Shown here piece by piece: positions 43,478-51,755 of a DNA stretch of 64,000 nucleotides; the stretch's first letter is position 1; every line of letters begins with the position of its first letter. The DNA is taken from assembly GCF_009193155.1 (NCBI RefSeq), contig NZ_VUKD01000004.1, positions 496,001-560,000 on the forward strand, read 5' to 3'. The translations under genes and the position numbers were made by a program. Source of the DNA: Georgenia subflava. GTDB taxonomy: Bacteria; Actinomycetota; Actinomycetes; Actinomycetales; Actinomycetaceae. The notes beneath the pieces are model-generated. The model was not told where the DNA came from. It searched no databases and worked only from the letters and a program-made list of their open reading frames with translations.

Positions 43478-43590
43478 GGCGGCGCCTCGGGATGCTTGTC
43501 ACCGGCACTGTCGATCCCGGCGGTGCCCGTTCGACGTGAGTGCACAGGGGTGCGTCAGTGTGCCCCGGACCGACGACGAAGGAGCAGTCC

Positions 43591-44196
43591 ATGCGCAAGC
43601 TCGTGATGGGGACGTTCGTGTCCCTCGATGGCGTCATGCAGGCACCCGGCGGGCCGGAGGAGGACCCCGAGGGCGGCTTCCCGTACGGGGGTTGGCAGTT
43701 CCCGTTCGGCGACGAGGAGCTGGGCGAGATCGTCACCGAGCTGTTCACGAGGACCGGAGCGTTCCTCCTGGGCCGCAAGACCTACGACATCTTCGCCGGC
43801 TACTGGCCGAACCAGGCGGGCGACGACCCCGTGACCCGTGGGCTCAACGAGCTGCCGAAGTACGTCGTCTCCACGACCCTCGGCGAGCCGACCTGGAACA
43901 ACACCACGGTCATCCGGTCCGACGTGCCCGCGGCCGTGCGGCGACTCAAGGAGCAGGACGGTGGTGACATCCTGATCCAGGGCAGCGCCGCCCTGCTGCC
44001 GACGCTCTACGAGCACGATCTGGTCGACGAGTTCCTGGTCGGCATCTACCCGGTGGTGCTCGGGCAGGGCAAGCGGCTCTTCGCCGAGGGTCTGCCGGGG
44101 CGGACGTTGCGGCTGACCGACTCCCGACGCACCAACAAGGGAGCGGTCTTCAACACCTACGAGCCGGTCGGAGAGGTGCAGACCGGTTCCTTCTGA
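43591..44196 (+). CDS. Dihydrofolate-reductase-like (RibD C-terminal) protein
   Basis: 201-aa stand-alone RibD-C/DHFR-fold reductase (MRKLVMGTFVSLDGVMQAPGG, FLLGRKTYDIFAGYWPNQ, YVVSTTLGEPTWNN, GDILIQGSAALLPTLYEHDLVDEF, YPVVLGQGKRLF). Such proteins bind NADPH but are rarely involved in folate or riboflavin synthesis; function unassigned. ATG 43591 has a GAAGGAG RBS. Confidence 0.9.
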   Translation: MRKLVMGTFVSLDGVMQAPGGPEEDPEGGFPYGGWQFPFGDEELGEIVTELFTRTGAFLLGRKTYDIFAGYWPNQAGDDPVTRGLNELPKYVVSTTLGEPTWNNTTVIRSDVPAAVRRLKEQDGGDILIQGSAALLPTLYEHDLVDEFLVGIYPVVLGQGKRLFAEGLPGRTLRLTDSRRTNKGAVFNTYEPVGEVQTGSF

Positions 44197-44282
44197 TCCG
44201 ATGCCGGGGCGGTGTCGGCGCGGCGGGTCCAGGCTAGGCGCCGGTCGGGCAGGGCCCGGCCGAGGGCGCTAGCGTCGTGCGG

Positions 44283-45299
44283 ATGGACCCGGTCTCGGCT
44301 CTGAAGCGCGTGGCGTACCTCCTCGAGCGCGAGCTCGCCGAGCCGCACCGCGTCAGGGCGTTCCGCAAGGCTGCCTGGCGGCTGGAGTCGCTGCCCGAGG
44401 CCGAGATCATGGAGCGGATCGCCGCCGGGACGCTCACGACGCTCGCCGATGTCGGCCCGAAGACTGCCAAAGTCGCTGCGCAGGCGGCTAACGGCGGGGT
44501 GCCCGACTACCTGGCCGACCTCGAGGCCCGGGCGAGCGTGCCCCTGGTCGACGGCGGCCAGGAGGTGCGCAGCTGGCTCCGCGGTGACCTGCACGCCCAC
44601 TCGGACTGGTCCGACGGCGGCAGCCCGATCGCGGAGATGGCGCACGCCGCGATCGACGCCGGACACGCCTACCTCGCGCTGACCGACCACTCGCCGCGGC
44701 TCACCGTCGCCCGCGGGCTCAGCCCCGACCGGCTGCGCGAGCAGCTCGACGTCGTCGGCCGGCTGAACTCCGAGCTGGCCCCGTTCCGGATCCTCACCGG
44801 CATCGAGGTCGACATCCTCGACGACGGCGAGCTCGACCAGGAGGACGAGCTGCTCGACCAGCTCGACGTCGTGGTGGCCAGCGTGCACTCGAAGCTGCGG
44901 ATGGACGCCCGTGCGATGACCCGACGCATGGTCCGAGCCGTGTCCGACCCCCGCGTCGACGTCCTCGGCCACTGCACCGGGCGGCTCATCACCGGTGGAC
45001 GCGGCACCCGGCCCGAGTCGGTGTTCGACGCCGACGCGGTCTTCGCGGCCTGCCGCGACCACGACGTCGCCGTCGAGATCAACTCCAGGCCGGAGCGGAG
45101 GGACCCTCCCACCCGGCTGCTCGCCAAGGCCGTCGACATGGGGTGCCGCTTCTCCATCGACACCGACGCCCACGCGCCCGGCCAGCTGGACTTCCTCGAC
45201 CACGGCTGCGCCCGCGCCCAGGCACAGGGGATCCAGCGCGAGCGCATCGTCAACGCCATGGAGCTCGAGGAGCTGCTCGCCTGGACGCGCGCGTCCTGA
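44283..45299 (+). CDS. HhH-PHP phosphoesterase (PolX-like without polymerase domain)
   Basis: 338-aa protein. Residues 1-85 form a helix-hairpin-helix DNA-binding region like that of DNA polymerase X (RVAYLLERELAEPHRVRAFRKAA...TLADVGPKTAKVAAQ). Residues 95-330 are a PHP metallo-phosphoesterase domain (GDLHAHSDWSDG, ALTDHSPR, GIEVDIL, VASVHSKL, GHCTGR, EINSRPERRDPP, SIDTDAHAPG). The nucleotidyltransferase palm of PolX is absent. Probable role: nuclease or 3'-end processing in repair. ATG 44283; a GTG two codons upstream is possible, and TAGCGT at 44270-44275 suggests a near-leaderless transcript. Confidence 0.88.
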   Translation: MDPVSALKRVAYLLERELAEPHRVRAFRKAAWRLESLPEAEIMERIAAGTLTTLADVGPKTAKVAAQAANGGVPDYLADLEARASVPLVDGGQEVRSWLRGDLHAHSDWSDGGSPIAEMAHAAIDAGHAYLALTDHSPRLTVARGLSPDRLREQLDVVGRLNSELAPFRILTGIEVDILDDGELDQEDELLDQLDVVVASVHSKLRMDARAMTRRMVRAVSDPRVDVLGHCTGRLITGGRGTRPESVFDADAVFAACRDHDVAVEINSRPERRDPPTRLLAKAVDMGCRFSIDTDAHAPGQLDFLDHGCARAQAQGIQRERIVNAMELEELLAWTRAS

Positions 45300-45426
45300 C
45301 GTCGATGTGGCCTATCCGGTCGTGAGCGTGTGAGGATCGGGCAGGTCGACCCGTCCGGGTCGACGGCAGCCGGACCGGGTGCACGACGGCGCCGCTCGCG
45401 AGGTGGCGGTCGGACAGGGGAGCGAC

Positions 45427-46416
45427 GTGGCGCAGAGCGTGCTGTTCATCGGCGGGTCCGGGGTAATCAGCGCGGCCTGCACCCGGCTGGCCGTCGAGTC
45501 CGGGCTCGACGTGACGGTCCTCAACCGTGGGAGGTCGACGCTGCGGCCCCCGCCGCCGGAGGTCCGGGAGGTGCACGCCGACGTGCGTGACACGGCCGCG
45601 GTGCGCAACGTCCTCGGCGCTGCTGAGCACGACGTCGTCGTCGACTTCGTGGCCTTCACGGCCGAGCACGCCAGGGCCGACGTCGAGCTCTTCGCCGGGC
45701 GCACCGGCCAGTACGTGTTCATCAGCTCCGCCTCCGCGTACGAGAAGCCGCCCAGGCACGTGCCGATCGTGGAGTCGACCCCGCTGCACAACCCGTACTG
45801 GCAGTACGCACGCGACAAGATCGCCGCCGAGCACGTGCTGATGCGTGAGCACGGCGAGGCCGGGTTCCCGGTGACCGTCGTGCGGCCGTCGCACACGTAC
45901 GACGCCACCAAGGTCCCGATCTTCGGCGGCTGGACGGCCGTCGAGCGGATGCGCCGCGGGCAGCCGGTCGTCGTCCCGGGGGAGGGGACGACCCTCTGGA
46001 CGCTGACCCACAGCAGCGACTTCGCCGTCGGGCTCGTCGGCCTGCTCGGCCGGCACGAGGCGATCGGCGAGGCGTTCACCATCACCGGAGACGAGACGCT
46101 CTCGTGGAACGAGATCTTCGAGACCCTGGCCGCGGCGGCCGGCGCCGAGCCGGACCTGGTGCACGTACCCGGCCCGGCCATCGCCGCCCTCGACGCCGAG
46201 CTCGGGGCGTCGCAGCTGGGCGACAAGCTGCACCCCGGGGTCTTCGACACCAGCAAGCTGCGTGCGCTGGTCCCGGGCTTCGCACCGCGCGTGCCGTTCG
46301 CCGACGGCGCCCGCGAGATGGTGGCCTGGCACGACGCCGACCCCGCCCGGCGCGCGGTCGATCCTCGCATCGACGGCATCCTCGACACGCTCGTGGCGGC
46401 CCACGGACCGCGCTGA
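45427..46416 (+). CDS. NAD-dependent epimerase/dehydratase family protein
   Basis: 329-aa extended SDR (SVLFIGGSGVISAACTRLAVE, DVTVLNRGRST, VVVDFVAFTAEHARADVELF, YVFISSASAYEKP...NPYWQYARDKIAAE). GGSGVISA replaces the usual GGTGFIG, as in the Ser/Gly-type reductases near isoflavone-reductase-like or mRNA-binding-like epimerases. GTG start at 45427 with a GGGGAGCG RBS. Followed 25 bp later by an LLM oxidoreductase gene, probably as an operon. Confidence 0.85.
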   Translation: MAQSVLFIGGSGVISAACTRLAVESGLDVTVLNRGRSTLRPPPPEVREVHADVRDTAAVRNVLGAAEHDVVVDFVAFTAEHARADVELFAGRTGQYVFISSASAYEKPPRHVPIVESTPLHNPYWQYARDKIAAEHVLMREHGEAGFPVTVVRPSHTYDATKVPIFGGWTAVERMRRGQPVVVPGEGTTLWTLTHSSDFAVGLVGLLGRHEAIGEAFTITGDETLSWNEIFETLAAAAGAEPDLVHVPGPAIAALDAELGASQLGDKLHPGVFDTSKLRALVPGFAPRVPFADGAREMVAWHDADPARRAVDPRIDGILDTLVAAHGPR

Positions 46417-46441
46417 GCGCTCGAGGGAGGATGATCGGGCC

Positions 46442-47338
46442 ATGGACGTCGGCTTCGCCCTCCCGGTCTCCGGGTCCTGGGCGACGCCGGGCAACGTCCT
46501 CGAGGTCGCCCGGCGTGCGGAGTCGCTCGGGTACGCGTCGTTGTGGACGTTCCAGCGGCTGCTCGTCCCGGTGGGACGGCCGACGGCGGCCGTGTACACC
46601 AGCGTGCTCGACCCGGTCGTGGTGCTCGGCCACGCCGCCGCGGTGACCGAGCGGGTCCGCCTGGGCACGGCAATCGTCAACGTCCCCTACGTCGCCCCGG
46701 CCGTCCTCGCGAAGCAGCTCGTCACCCTCGACGTCCTCAGCTCGGGCCGCCTCGACGTAGGGCTCGGGCTGGGGTGGTCCCGGCCGGAGTTCGAGGCGAC
46801 CGGTGCCCCGTTCGAACGGCGCGGCGCGCGTGCGGAGGAGTACCTCGCCTGCCTGCGGGCGCTGTGGGGTCCCGACCCGGTGGCGTTCAGCGGCAGGTTC
46901 TACCAGGTGCCGCCGTCGGTCGTGGCCCCGAAGCCGGTCCAGCGGCCCGGCCCGCCGATCCTGCTCGGCGGCGACGCGCCGCGGGCGCTGGAGCGGATCG
47001 GCAGGTTCGCGGACGGGTGGATCAGCAGCAGCCGCGCCGACCCGGCCGCCCTGCGCGGACCGGTGGACACGGTGCGCGAGGCGGCCGTCAGGGCCGGGCG
47101 TGATCCCGACCGGATGAGGTTCGTCTGCCGGGGCGTGGTGCGGGACGTCCCGCGGTCCGGGCCGCTGACCGGGACGCTCGAGGAGGTCCGGGCGGACCTG
47201 CCCCGGCTGGCGGCACAGGGAGTCACCGAGGTCTTCGTGGACCTCAACTTCGACCCGTCGGTCGGCGACCCGGACGCCGACGCCGCCGCGTCGATGCGCC
47301 GGGCGCACGAGGTGCTCGAGGCGCTGGCGCCGCGCTGA
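46442..47338 (+). CDS. LLM-class F420-dependent oxidoreductase
   Basis: 298-aa luciferase-like TIM-barrel oxidoreductase (MDVGFALPVSGSWATPGNVLEVARRAESLGYASLWTF; VTERVRLGTAIVNVPY; LDVLSSGRLDVGLGLGWSRPEFEATG; PPILLGGDAPRALERIGRFADGW). The pattern is of the TIGR03619-like F420 group. It lies 25 bp behind the epimerase-like gene. Substrate unknown. Confidence 0.9.
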   Translation: MDVGFALPVSGSWATPGNVLEVARRAESLGYASLWTFQRLLVPVGRPTAAVYTSVLDPVVVLGHAAAVTERVRLGTAIVNVPYVAPAVLAKQLVTLDVLSSGRLDVGLGLGWSRPEFEATGAPFERRGARAEEYLACLRALWGPDPVAFSGRFYQVPPSVVAPKPVQRPGPPILLGGDAPRALERIGRFADGWISSSRADPAALRGPVDTVREAAVRAGRDPDRMRFVCRGVVRDVPRSGPLTGTLEEVRADLPRLAAQGVTEVFVDLNFDPSVGDPDADAAASMRRAHEVLEALAPR

Positions 47339-47422
47339 CGGCTGGTCGTCGTAGGTGGTCATCGATCGCGGCCGGGGCGGTCGTGACGGGTGGTGGTCGG
47401 GGCGGGCCCGTGACCGGTGGTC

Positions 47423-47513
47423 GGTCGCGGCCGCGCCGACAGGTCGGGGTCGGTGGCCGGTCGCGGCCGGGCCGACAGCTCGGGGTCGGTGGCCGGTCAT
47501 GGCGCGCTCAGGC
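47423..47513. repeat. 36-bp tandem repeat reaching the AlkD stop codon
   Basis: Two 36-bp units (47423-47458, 47459-47494) starting GGTCGCGGCCG and ending GGGGTCGGTGGCC. A third, degenerate partial unit (from 47495) covers the stop codon (47508-47510) of the leftward AlkD-like gene. More diverged GGTCG/GGTGG-rich sequence extends back to about 47340. Confidence 0.8.
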
Positions 47514-48230
47514 CTTCGCCGCCAGGTGCTTCAGTGCCTCGCGTCGCGAGAGCGGCGACAGCCGGTCGCCCCGGTCAGCCACGAGATCTTTGACCCAGTC
47601 CGAGTCCGTCTTCGCGTAATCGCGCAGCGCCCAACCGATGGCCTTGCGGATGAAGAACTCGTTGCCGTGGCGGCTGCCCTGGAGGTTGGCGTCGAGGCAG
47701 TCGGTGAGCAGGGCGGTGTCCGTCGCTGCCTTGGCACCGAGCTGGCTGAGGATCGCCGCACGGCGGACCCAGAGGTGCTCGTCCTGCGCCCAGCGGCGCA
47801 CGACGTCCGCCGTCTCGGCGTGGTGCGCCCGCAGCACGGGCGCGAGCAGGTGGGCGGCGACGTCGTCCACGTAGTCCCACCACGCGCCGGTCTCGACGAG
47901 GTGCCGGTACAGCGGGACGGCCCCGTGCCCGGTGCTCCAGGTGCGGTAGCGACGGTCCTTGGCGATCGCCAGGGCGGCGTAGCGCTCCTCCCGGTACTCG
48001 GCTCCGTCCCAGAGCCGTCGGACGGTGTCGTCCCAGGACCGCTCGTCCGCGAGCCGGAACCGCTCGTCGGTCAGCAGGGCGCGCATGCGAACCTTGAGGT
48101 CGGCGCTGGTGAGACCGCGGTACGGCATGGCGGACTTCATGTAGCGCTGCTGGGCGGCGGCGCGGACGGGGTCGGCAGCGTCGGCGAGAGTGCGGCGCAC
48201 CGCCGTGATCAGCTCCGCGTGGACCGGCAT
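47508..48230 (-). CDS. AlkD-type DNA alkylation repair glycosylase
   Basis: 240-aa all-helical HEAT-like protein of the DNA alkylation repair (PF08713) family. Characteristic segments are YMKSAMPYRGL near the N-terminus, WDGAEYREERYAALAIA, YRHLVETGAWWDYVDDVAAHLL (Trp/Asp region) and SRHGNEFFIRKAIGWALRDYAKTD (RKAIGW-LR core). It excises N3/N7-alkylated purines without base flipping. It starts 24 bp downstream of the LLM gene's stop, so the two may be co-transcribed. Confidence 0.93.
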   Translation of the reverse strand: MPVHAELITAVRRTLADAADPVRAAAQQRYMKSAMPYRGLTSADLKVRMRALLTDERFRLADERSWDDTVRRLWDGAEYREERYAALAIAKDRRYRTWSTGHGAVPLYRHLVETGAWWDYVDDVAAHLLAPVLRAHHAETADVVRRWAQDEHLWVRRAAILSQLGAKAATDTALLTDCLDANLQGSRHGNEFFIRKAIGWALRDYAKTDSDWVKDLVADRGDRLSPLSRREALKHLAAKA

Positions 48231-48254
48231 CGGTTCGTCGGGCTCCCTCCGTCG

Positions 48255-49286
48255 TCAGGCAAGCATCTCGCGAACCATCGGAGCCACCTGCGTGCCGTAC
48301 AGCTCGATGCTGGACATCAGCTTGTCGTGCGCCAGCGTCCCGTTGGAGTACTTCAGGTCGAACCGTGAGAGCCCGAGCGTCCGGACCGTGCCGGCGATCT
48401 TGGTCGCCACCGTCTGCGGCGAGCCGACGTACAGGGCGCCGTCGGGTCCGGCCTGGTGGGTGTACTGGTCCCTCGTCATCGGCGCCCAGCCCCGCTCACG
48501 ACCGATCCGCGCCTGGACGGCCGCGTAGTGGGGCCACAGCTCCTCCATGGCCTGCTCGTCGGTGGCGGCGACGTGCCCGGGCGAGTGCGCGCCGACCGGC
48601 TGGTCCGGCTGCTCGAACTGGGCGAGCGCGCGGCGGTACAGGTCGGCCAGCGGTGCGAACTGGGCCGGGGAGCCCCCGATGATCGCGAGCATCAGCGGCA
48701 GGCCGTAGTGCGCGGCACGCACCACCGACTGCGGGTGCCCGCCCACGCCGACCCAGGTCGTCAGCGCCCCGGAGTCGGTCGTGGGGTAGACGGCCTGGTT
48801 CGCGAGGCCCGCTCGGGTGCTGCCCGACCAGGTGACGGGCTTCTCGGCCCGTAGCGCGGCGAACAGGTTGAGCTTCTCGTCGAAGAGCTGCTCGTAGTCC
48901 TCGAGGCTGTAGCCGAAGAGGGGGAAGGACTCGGTGAAGGATCCGCGCCCGAGGATGGCCTCCGCACGGCCGGAGGAGACGGCGTCGAGGGTCGCGAAGC
49001 GCTGGAACACCCGGATCGGGTCGTCCGAGCTCAGGACGGTGACGGCGGAGCCCAGGTGGATCCGCTCGGTGCGGCCGGCGATGGCGGCCAGGACCACCTC
49101 GGGGGCGGAGACGGCGAAGTCCTCGCGGTGGTGCTCGCCGATCCCGATGAAGTCGAGCCCCACCTGGTCGGCGAGGACGCCCTGCGCGACGACGTCACGC
49201 AGCACCTGCGGGTGCGACTTCGGCCCGTCGGTGCCGGCCGTGACGTCGCCGAAGGTGTCGAGCCCGAGCTCCAGCTGCTTGTCCAA
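48255..49286 (-). CDS. LLM-class flavin-dependent oxidoreductase
   Basis: 343-aa luciferase-like monooxygenase with features of the Atu2307/SP_0267-type group: LELGLDTFGDVTAG, GLDFIGIGEHHREDFAVSAPEVVLAAIA, DAVSSGRAEAILGRGSFTESFPLFGY. The start is TTG 49286: a GGAGG RBS lies 7 bases ahead and the conserved domain begins at once (LDKQLELGL), while no ATG or GTG fits. It precedes the AlkD-like gene on the same strand. Confidence 0.9.
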   Translation of the reverse strand: MDKQLELGLDTFGDVTAGTDGPKSHPQVLRDVVAQGVLADQVGLDFIGIGEHHREDFAVSAPEVVLAAIAGRTERIHLGSAVTVLSSDDPIRVFQRFATLDAVSSGRAEAILGRGSFTESFPLFGYSLEDYEQLFDEKLNLFAALRAEKPVTWSGSTRAGLANQAVYPTTDSGALTTWVGVGGHPQSVVRAAHYGLPLMLAIIGGSPAQFAPLADLYRRALAQFEQPDQPVGAHSPGHVAATDEQAMEELWPHYAAVQARIGRERGWAPMTRDQYTHQAGPDGALYVGSPQTVATKIAGTVRTLGLSRFDLKYSNGTLAHDKLMSSIELYGTQVAPMVREMLA

Positions 49287-49352
49287 GGTGCGGCCTCCAG
49301 GTAGATGCAAAGGTATCGACTGCGGCAACCGCAGGGCTGGTCGGACTATTCC

Positions 49353-49408
49353 GCCGCACGCCGCACGCCGCGCGCCGCGCGCCGCGCGCCGCACGCCGCA
49401 CGCCGCAG
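49353..49408. repeat. Heptanucleotide repeat, eight copies
   Basis: Eight consecutive 7-bp units (GCCGCAC x2, GCCGCGC x3, GCCGCAC x2, GCCGCAG) in the promoter region between the leftward LLM gene and the rightward membrane-protein gene. A simple repeat of this kind is prone to slippage and length variation. Confidence 0.95.
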
Positions 49409-49530
49409 GCAGGTGGCGGGTTGAGCAGCCGGTTTGTGGATGCACGGCCGTTCTCGGGACGGGCGGCCGGACTGGTGCTTGACTGCGCGTACCGCGGGCC
49501 ATGGACGTCCTGCCGCAGGAGGGTGGAGAG

Positions 49531-50283
49531 ATGCCGACACGTGCCGAGCCTGCCGCGCGAGGTCTGGTCGTCGTCGCCCTGCTGGTCAGTGCGTTCTACG
49601 GTGCCCGGGCGGGCTGGGCGCGTTGGCACGTGTGCGTCGACGGCTTCGACACAGCGGAGTGCCTGCGGGTGCAGGACCACCTGTACGACTACTGGGTGCC
49701 GACCGCGCCATGGACCCCGATCGAGGGGGCGGCTCTGAACGAGGGCATCAGCCTGCTCGCTCTCGGGCTGGCCATCGTGCTGCTCGGGTGGTGGGCAGGT
49801 GGCGCACTGACCGTGCGTGACGGCGCCTGGATCGGCAGGAAACGGCTCGGCGTCCGGCTGATCGGGCTGCCGGCGGCGGCGAGCTGGATATGGGCCGGCG
49901 TGCTGACCGCACGCTCCGGCGTCACCGGTGAGGTCAACGAGCTCGGGAGTCTGGTCGGCGTCGGGGTGTCGGCCTTCGGCACGGCGATCTCGCTGGTGCT
50001 GGCGGGCCTGGCCTGGGGGGTGGAGCAGGTCGGCAGCGCTCGGGTCGCCGCACGGCGGATGGTGGTCGCGTGCGTGCTGCTCACGCTGGCGCACCCGCTG
50101 CCGGAGCTGGTGCTGACTGGCCTTGTCTATTCCTCGCACGACGCCAATCCCGGTGACGGACTGGTCCGCTCGGCGATGCTGGCACTGTGCGCGATCGCGC
50201 TGGCCCTGCCTGCCCGGACATGGCGGGTGAGTCCGCGCGTCACCGTCGGGGCGGTGCCGTCCGCCGCCGACGACGCCCGATGA
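49531..50283 (+). CDS. Multi-pass membrane protein of unknown function
   Basis: 250-aa protein with about five hydrophobic segments (GLVVVALLVSAFYGARA, ISLLALGLAIVLLGWW, LIGLPAAASWIWAGVL, LGSLVGVGVSAFGTAISLVLAGLAW, RMVVACVLLTLAHPLPELVLTG, SAMLALCAIALALPA). Loop 1 has two Cys (HVCVDGFDTAECLRV) and is Trp/Tyr-rich. ATG 49531 is preceded by GGAGGGTGGAGAG. No family recognised. Confidence 0.72.
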   Translation: MPTRAEPAARGLVVVALLVSAFYGARAGWARWHVCVDGFDTAECLRVQDHLYDYWVPTAPWTPIEGAALNEGISLLALGLAIVLLGWWAGGALTVRDGAWIGRKRLGVRLIGLPAAASWIWAGVLTARSGVTGEVNELGSLVGVGVSAFGTAISLVLAGLAWGVEQVGSARVAARRMVVACVLLTLAHPLPELVLTGLVYSSHDANPGDGLVRSAMLALCAIALALPARTWRVSPRVTVGAVPSAADDAR

Positions 50284-50352
50284 CCACAGGCGGCAGCCTT
50301 CGCACTCGGCCTCGCCCGCGCGCTCGCGACTGCCTCGTCCTCGCCGCGGGCC

Positions 50353-51423
50353 TCAGGCGTCCACGAGCACCCGCTCCAGCGTCTCCCACACGGTCTGGTC
50401 GAGGGTCGCGAAGTCACCGTTGACCGTACGCAGCATGTTGCGCTGCACCCGGGACCTCCCGCGCACCGGACTGACGTGGTGCTCGTAGGTGTTGACCGCC
50501 TGCAGCACGGCGTGCGCGGTGCCGGCCCAGGGCTCGACCCGCCGGTCGTGGACGTAGAGCGAGCTGATCGCCTCACGCTTCTGCTCGGCGAACCGTGCCG
50601 CCCGGGGCGGTAGGCGCTCGCCGTCCCGACCCGTCATCGGGACCCACGAGTCCAGGAACCGGCTCCAGGTGCGCCGGTCGACGTCGACCTCGCACAGCCG
50701 GCTCACCTGGGCGGCGAAGATCTCCGCCGTGGTGTGGACGAGCGCGAGTGCCCGCCGCGCCGGTTCCAGCTGGAGCCTGGAGTTGCGCGAGTGCCGGATC
50801 TTCAGGTCCTGCCCCGGCTCCCGCAGGGCGACCATGCGGGTGTTGTCGCAGACGACGTCGGTCACGGTGCGCTTGTAGGTGGTGGCCAGCGAGCCGTCCA
50901 GCGTGGTCGTCGCGAGCAGGTTCGGCCGGAACTGCACCCCCTCGGGCGTGGTGATGGACTTCGGGACGCTCACCTCCACCCAGGCGATGGCGCCGTCCTT
51001 GAGCAGCCCGGCCGAGCTGATGGACAGGCTGTCGTCGAGGATGTTCGCCAACGAACTCAGCAGGTACTCGGTGTACTGGTGCGGGATGTAGGAGTCGGTG
51101 AAGACGCCGAGCACGCCGCCGTCGTCGCGGTCGGAGCGCACGATGGCCTGCCTGCCCTTCACCGGTACCCACCGCATGGGCTCGCCCCGCTCGTTCAGGT
51201 GGGTCATGGTCATGGCGTCGGCCGGACGCTCCACGGCGAGCGGCCGGGACTCGGCCTGCCAGTCGAAGAGCCGCCGTGCGACGTCCTCCACCGGGATCGG
51301 TCCTGGGTAGTGGTTCGGTTCCTCGCCCTGGAGCTCGCGCCTGTAGTGCCAGGCCGTGCCGCGGTGCTCGGTGTTGCCGATGAGGGTGTTCGTGTTCAGG
51401 GACTGCAGTGTCTCGCTGGTCAT
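50353..51423 (-). CDS. DUF932 phage/plasmid-like protein
   Basis: 356-aa soluble protein of the DUF932 (TIGR03299, phage/plasmid-like) family. Matches: N-terminal GTAWHY, IPVEDVARRLFDWQ; the central FTDSYIPHQYTEYLLSSLANILDD, WVEVSVP and TVTDVVCDNTRMVAL...IRHSRNS; and the C-terminal WAGTAHAVLQAVNTYEHHV. The family is carried mainly by phages, plasmids and islands and is of unknown function, though proposed to act in DNA transactions. ATG 51423 has an AAGGAGGAG RBS. No other mobile gene is adjacent. Confidence 0.88.
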   Translation of the reverse strand: MTSETLQSLNTNTLIGNTEHRGTAWHYRRELQGEEPNHYPGPIPVEDVARRLFDWQAESRPLAVERPADAMTMTHLNERGEPMRWVPVKGRQAIVRSDRDDGGVLGVFTDSYIPHQYTEYLLSSLANILDDSLSISSAGLLKDGAIAWVEVSVPKSITTPEGVQFRPNLLATTTLDGSLATTYKRTVTDVVCDNTRMVALREPGQDLKIRHSRNSRLQLEPARRALALVHTTAEIFAAQVSRLCEVDVDRRTWSRFLDSWVPMTGRDGERLPPRAARFAEQKREAISSLYVHDRRVEPWAGTAHAVLQAVNTYEHHVSPVRGRSRVQRNMLRTVNGDFATLDQTVWETLERVLVDA

Positions 51424-51755
51424 TGGGATCTCCTCCTTGGCCGTACTCAAGCGGGCCCCACCCACACCGCGCCGGCGTCCTCCACAGATGTGCGCGGGGC
51501 CTGGACCGCGACCGCCTGTGGACGAGGGCGGTCCCGACGTCGGGCGGCCGGGTCTTGGGCGGTGTGCCGGCCGGGACAGGCGCACGGCGCTGGGACGTCG
51601 GCGGCCGGGCGGGCTGGGACGTCGGCAACGGAGTGAGCTGGGACTCCGTCGACCGGCAGGGGCCCGTTCGGGGCCGGGACCTTCGTGCCAGGTGGGACGG
51701 CAGGCCGTGCCGGAGGATGGAGCCACCACCAACACCAGCGGAGAGGATGACGGCG
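51424..51755. other. 332-bp divergent intergenic region
   Basis: Between the DUF932 gene (leftward) and the SDR gene (rightward). It contains a three-unit 24-bp repeat at 51589-51660. No convincing gene or RNA was seen. Confidence 0.6.
51589..51660. repeat. 24-bp tandem repeat, three copies
   Basis: Units 51589-51612, 51613-51636 and 51637-51660 each start GCTGGGAC; the first two continue GTCGGC and the third diverges. Same 24-bp period as the array at 1156-1251, but unrelated sequence. Confidence 0.8.

Noticed and set aside
50353-51423. Prophage or integrated plasmid around the DUF932 gene
   Set aside because: Flanking genes are ordinary metabolic and membrane genes, no integrase or att-like direct repeats are seen, and base composition does not shift.
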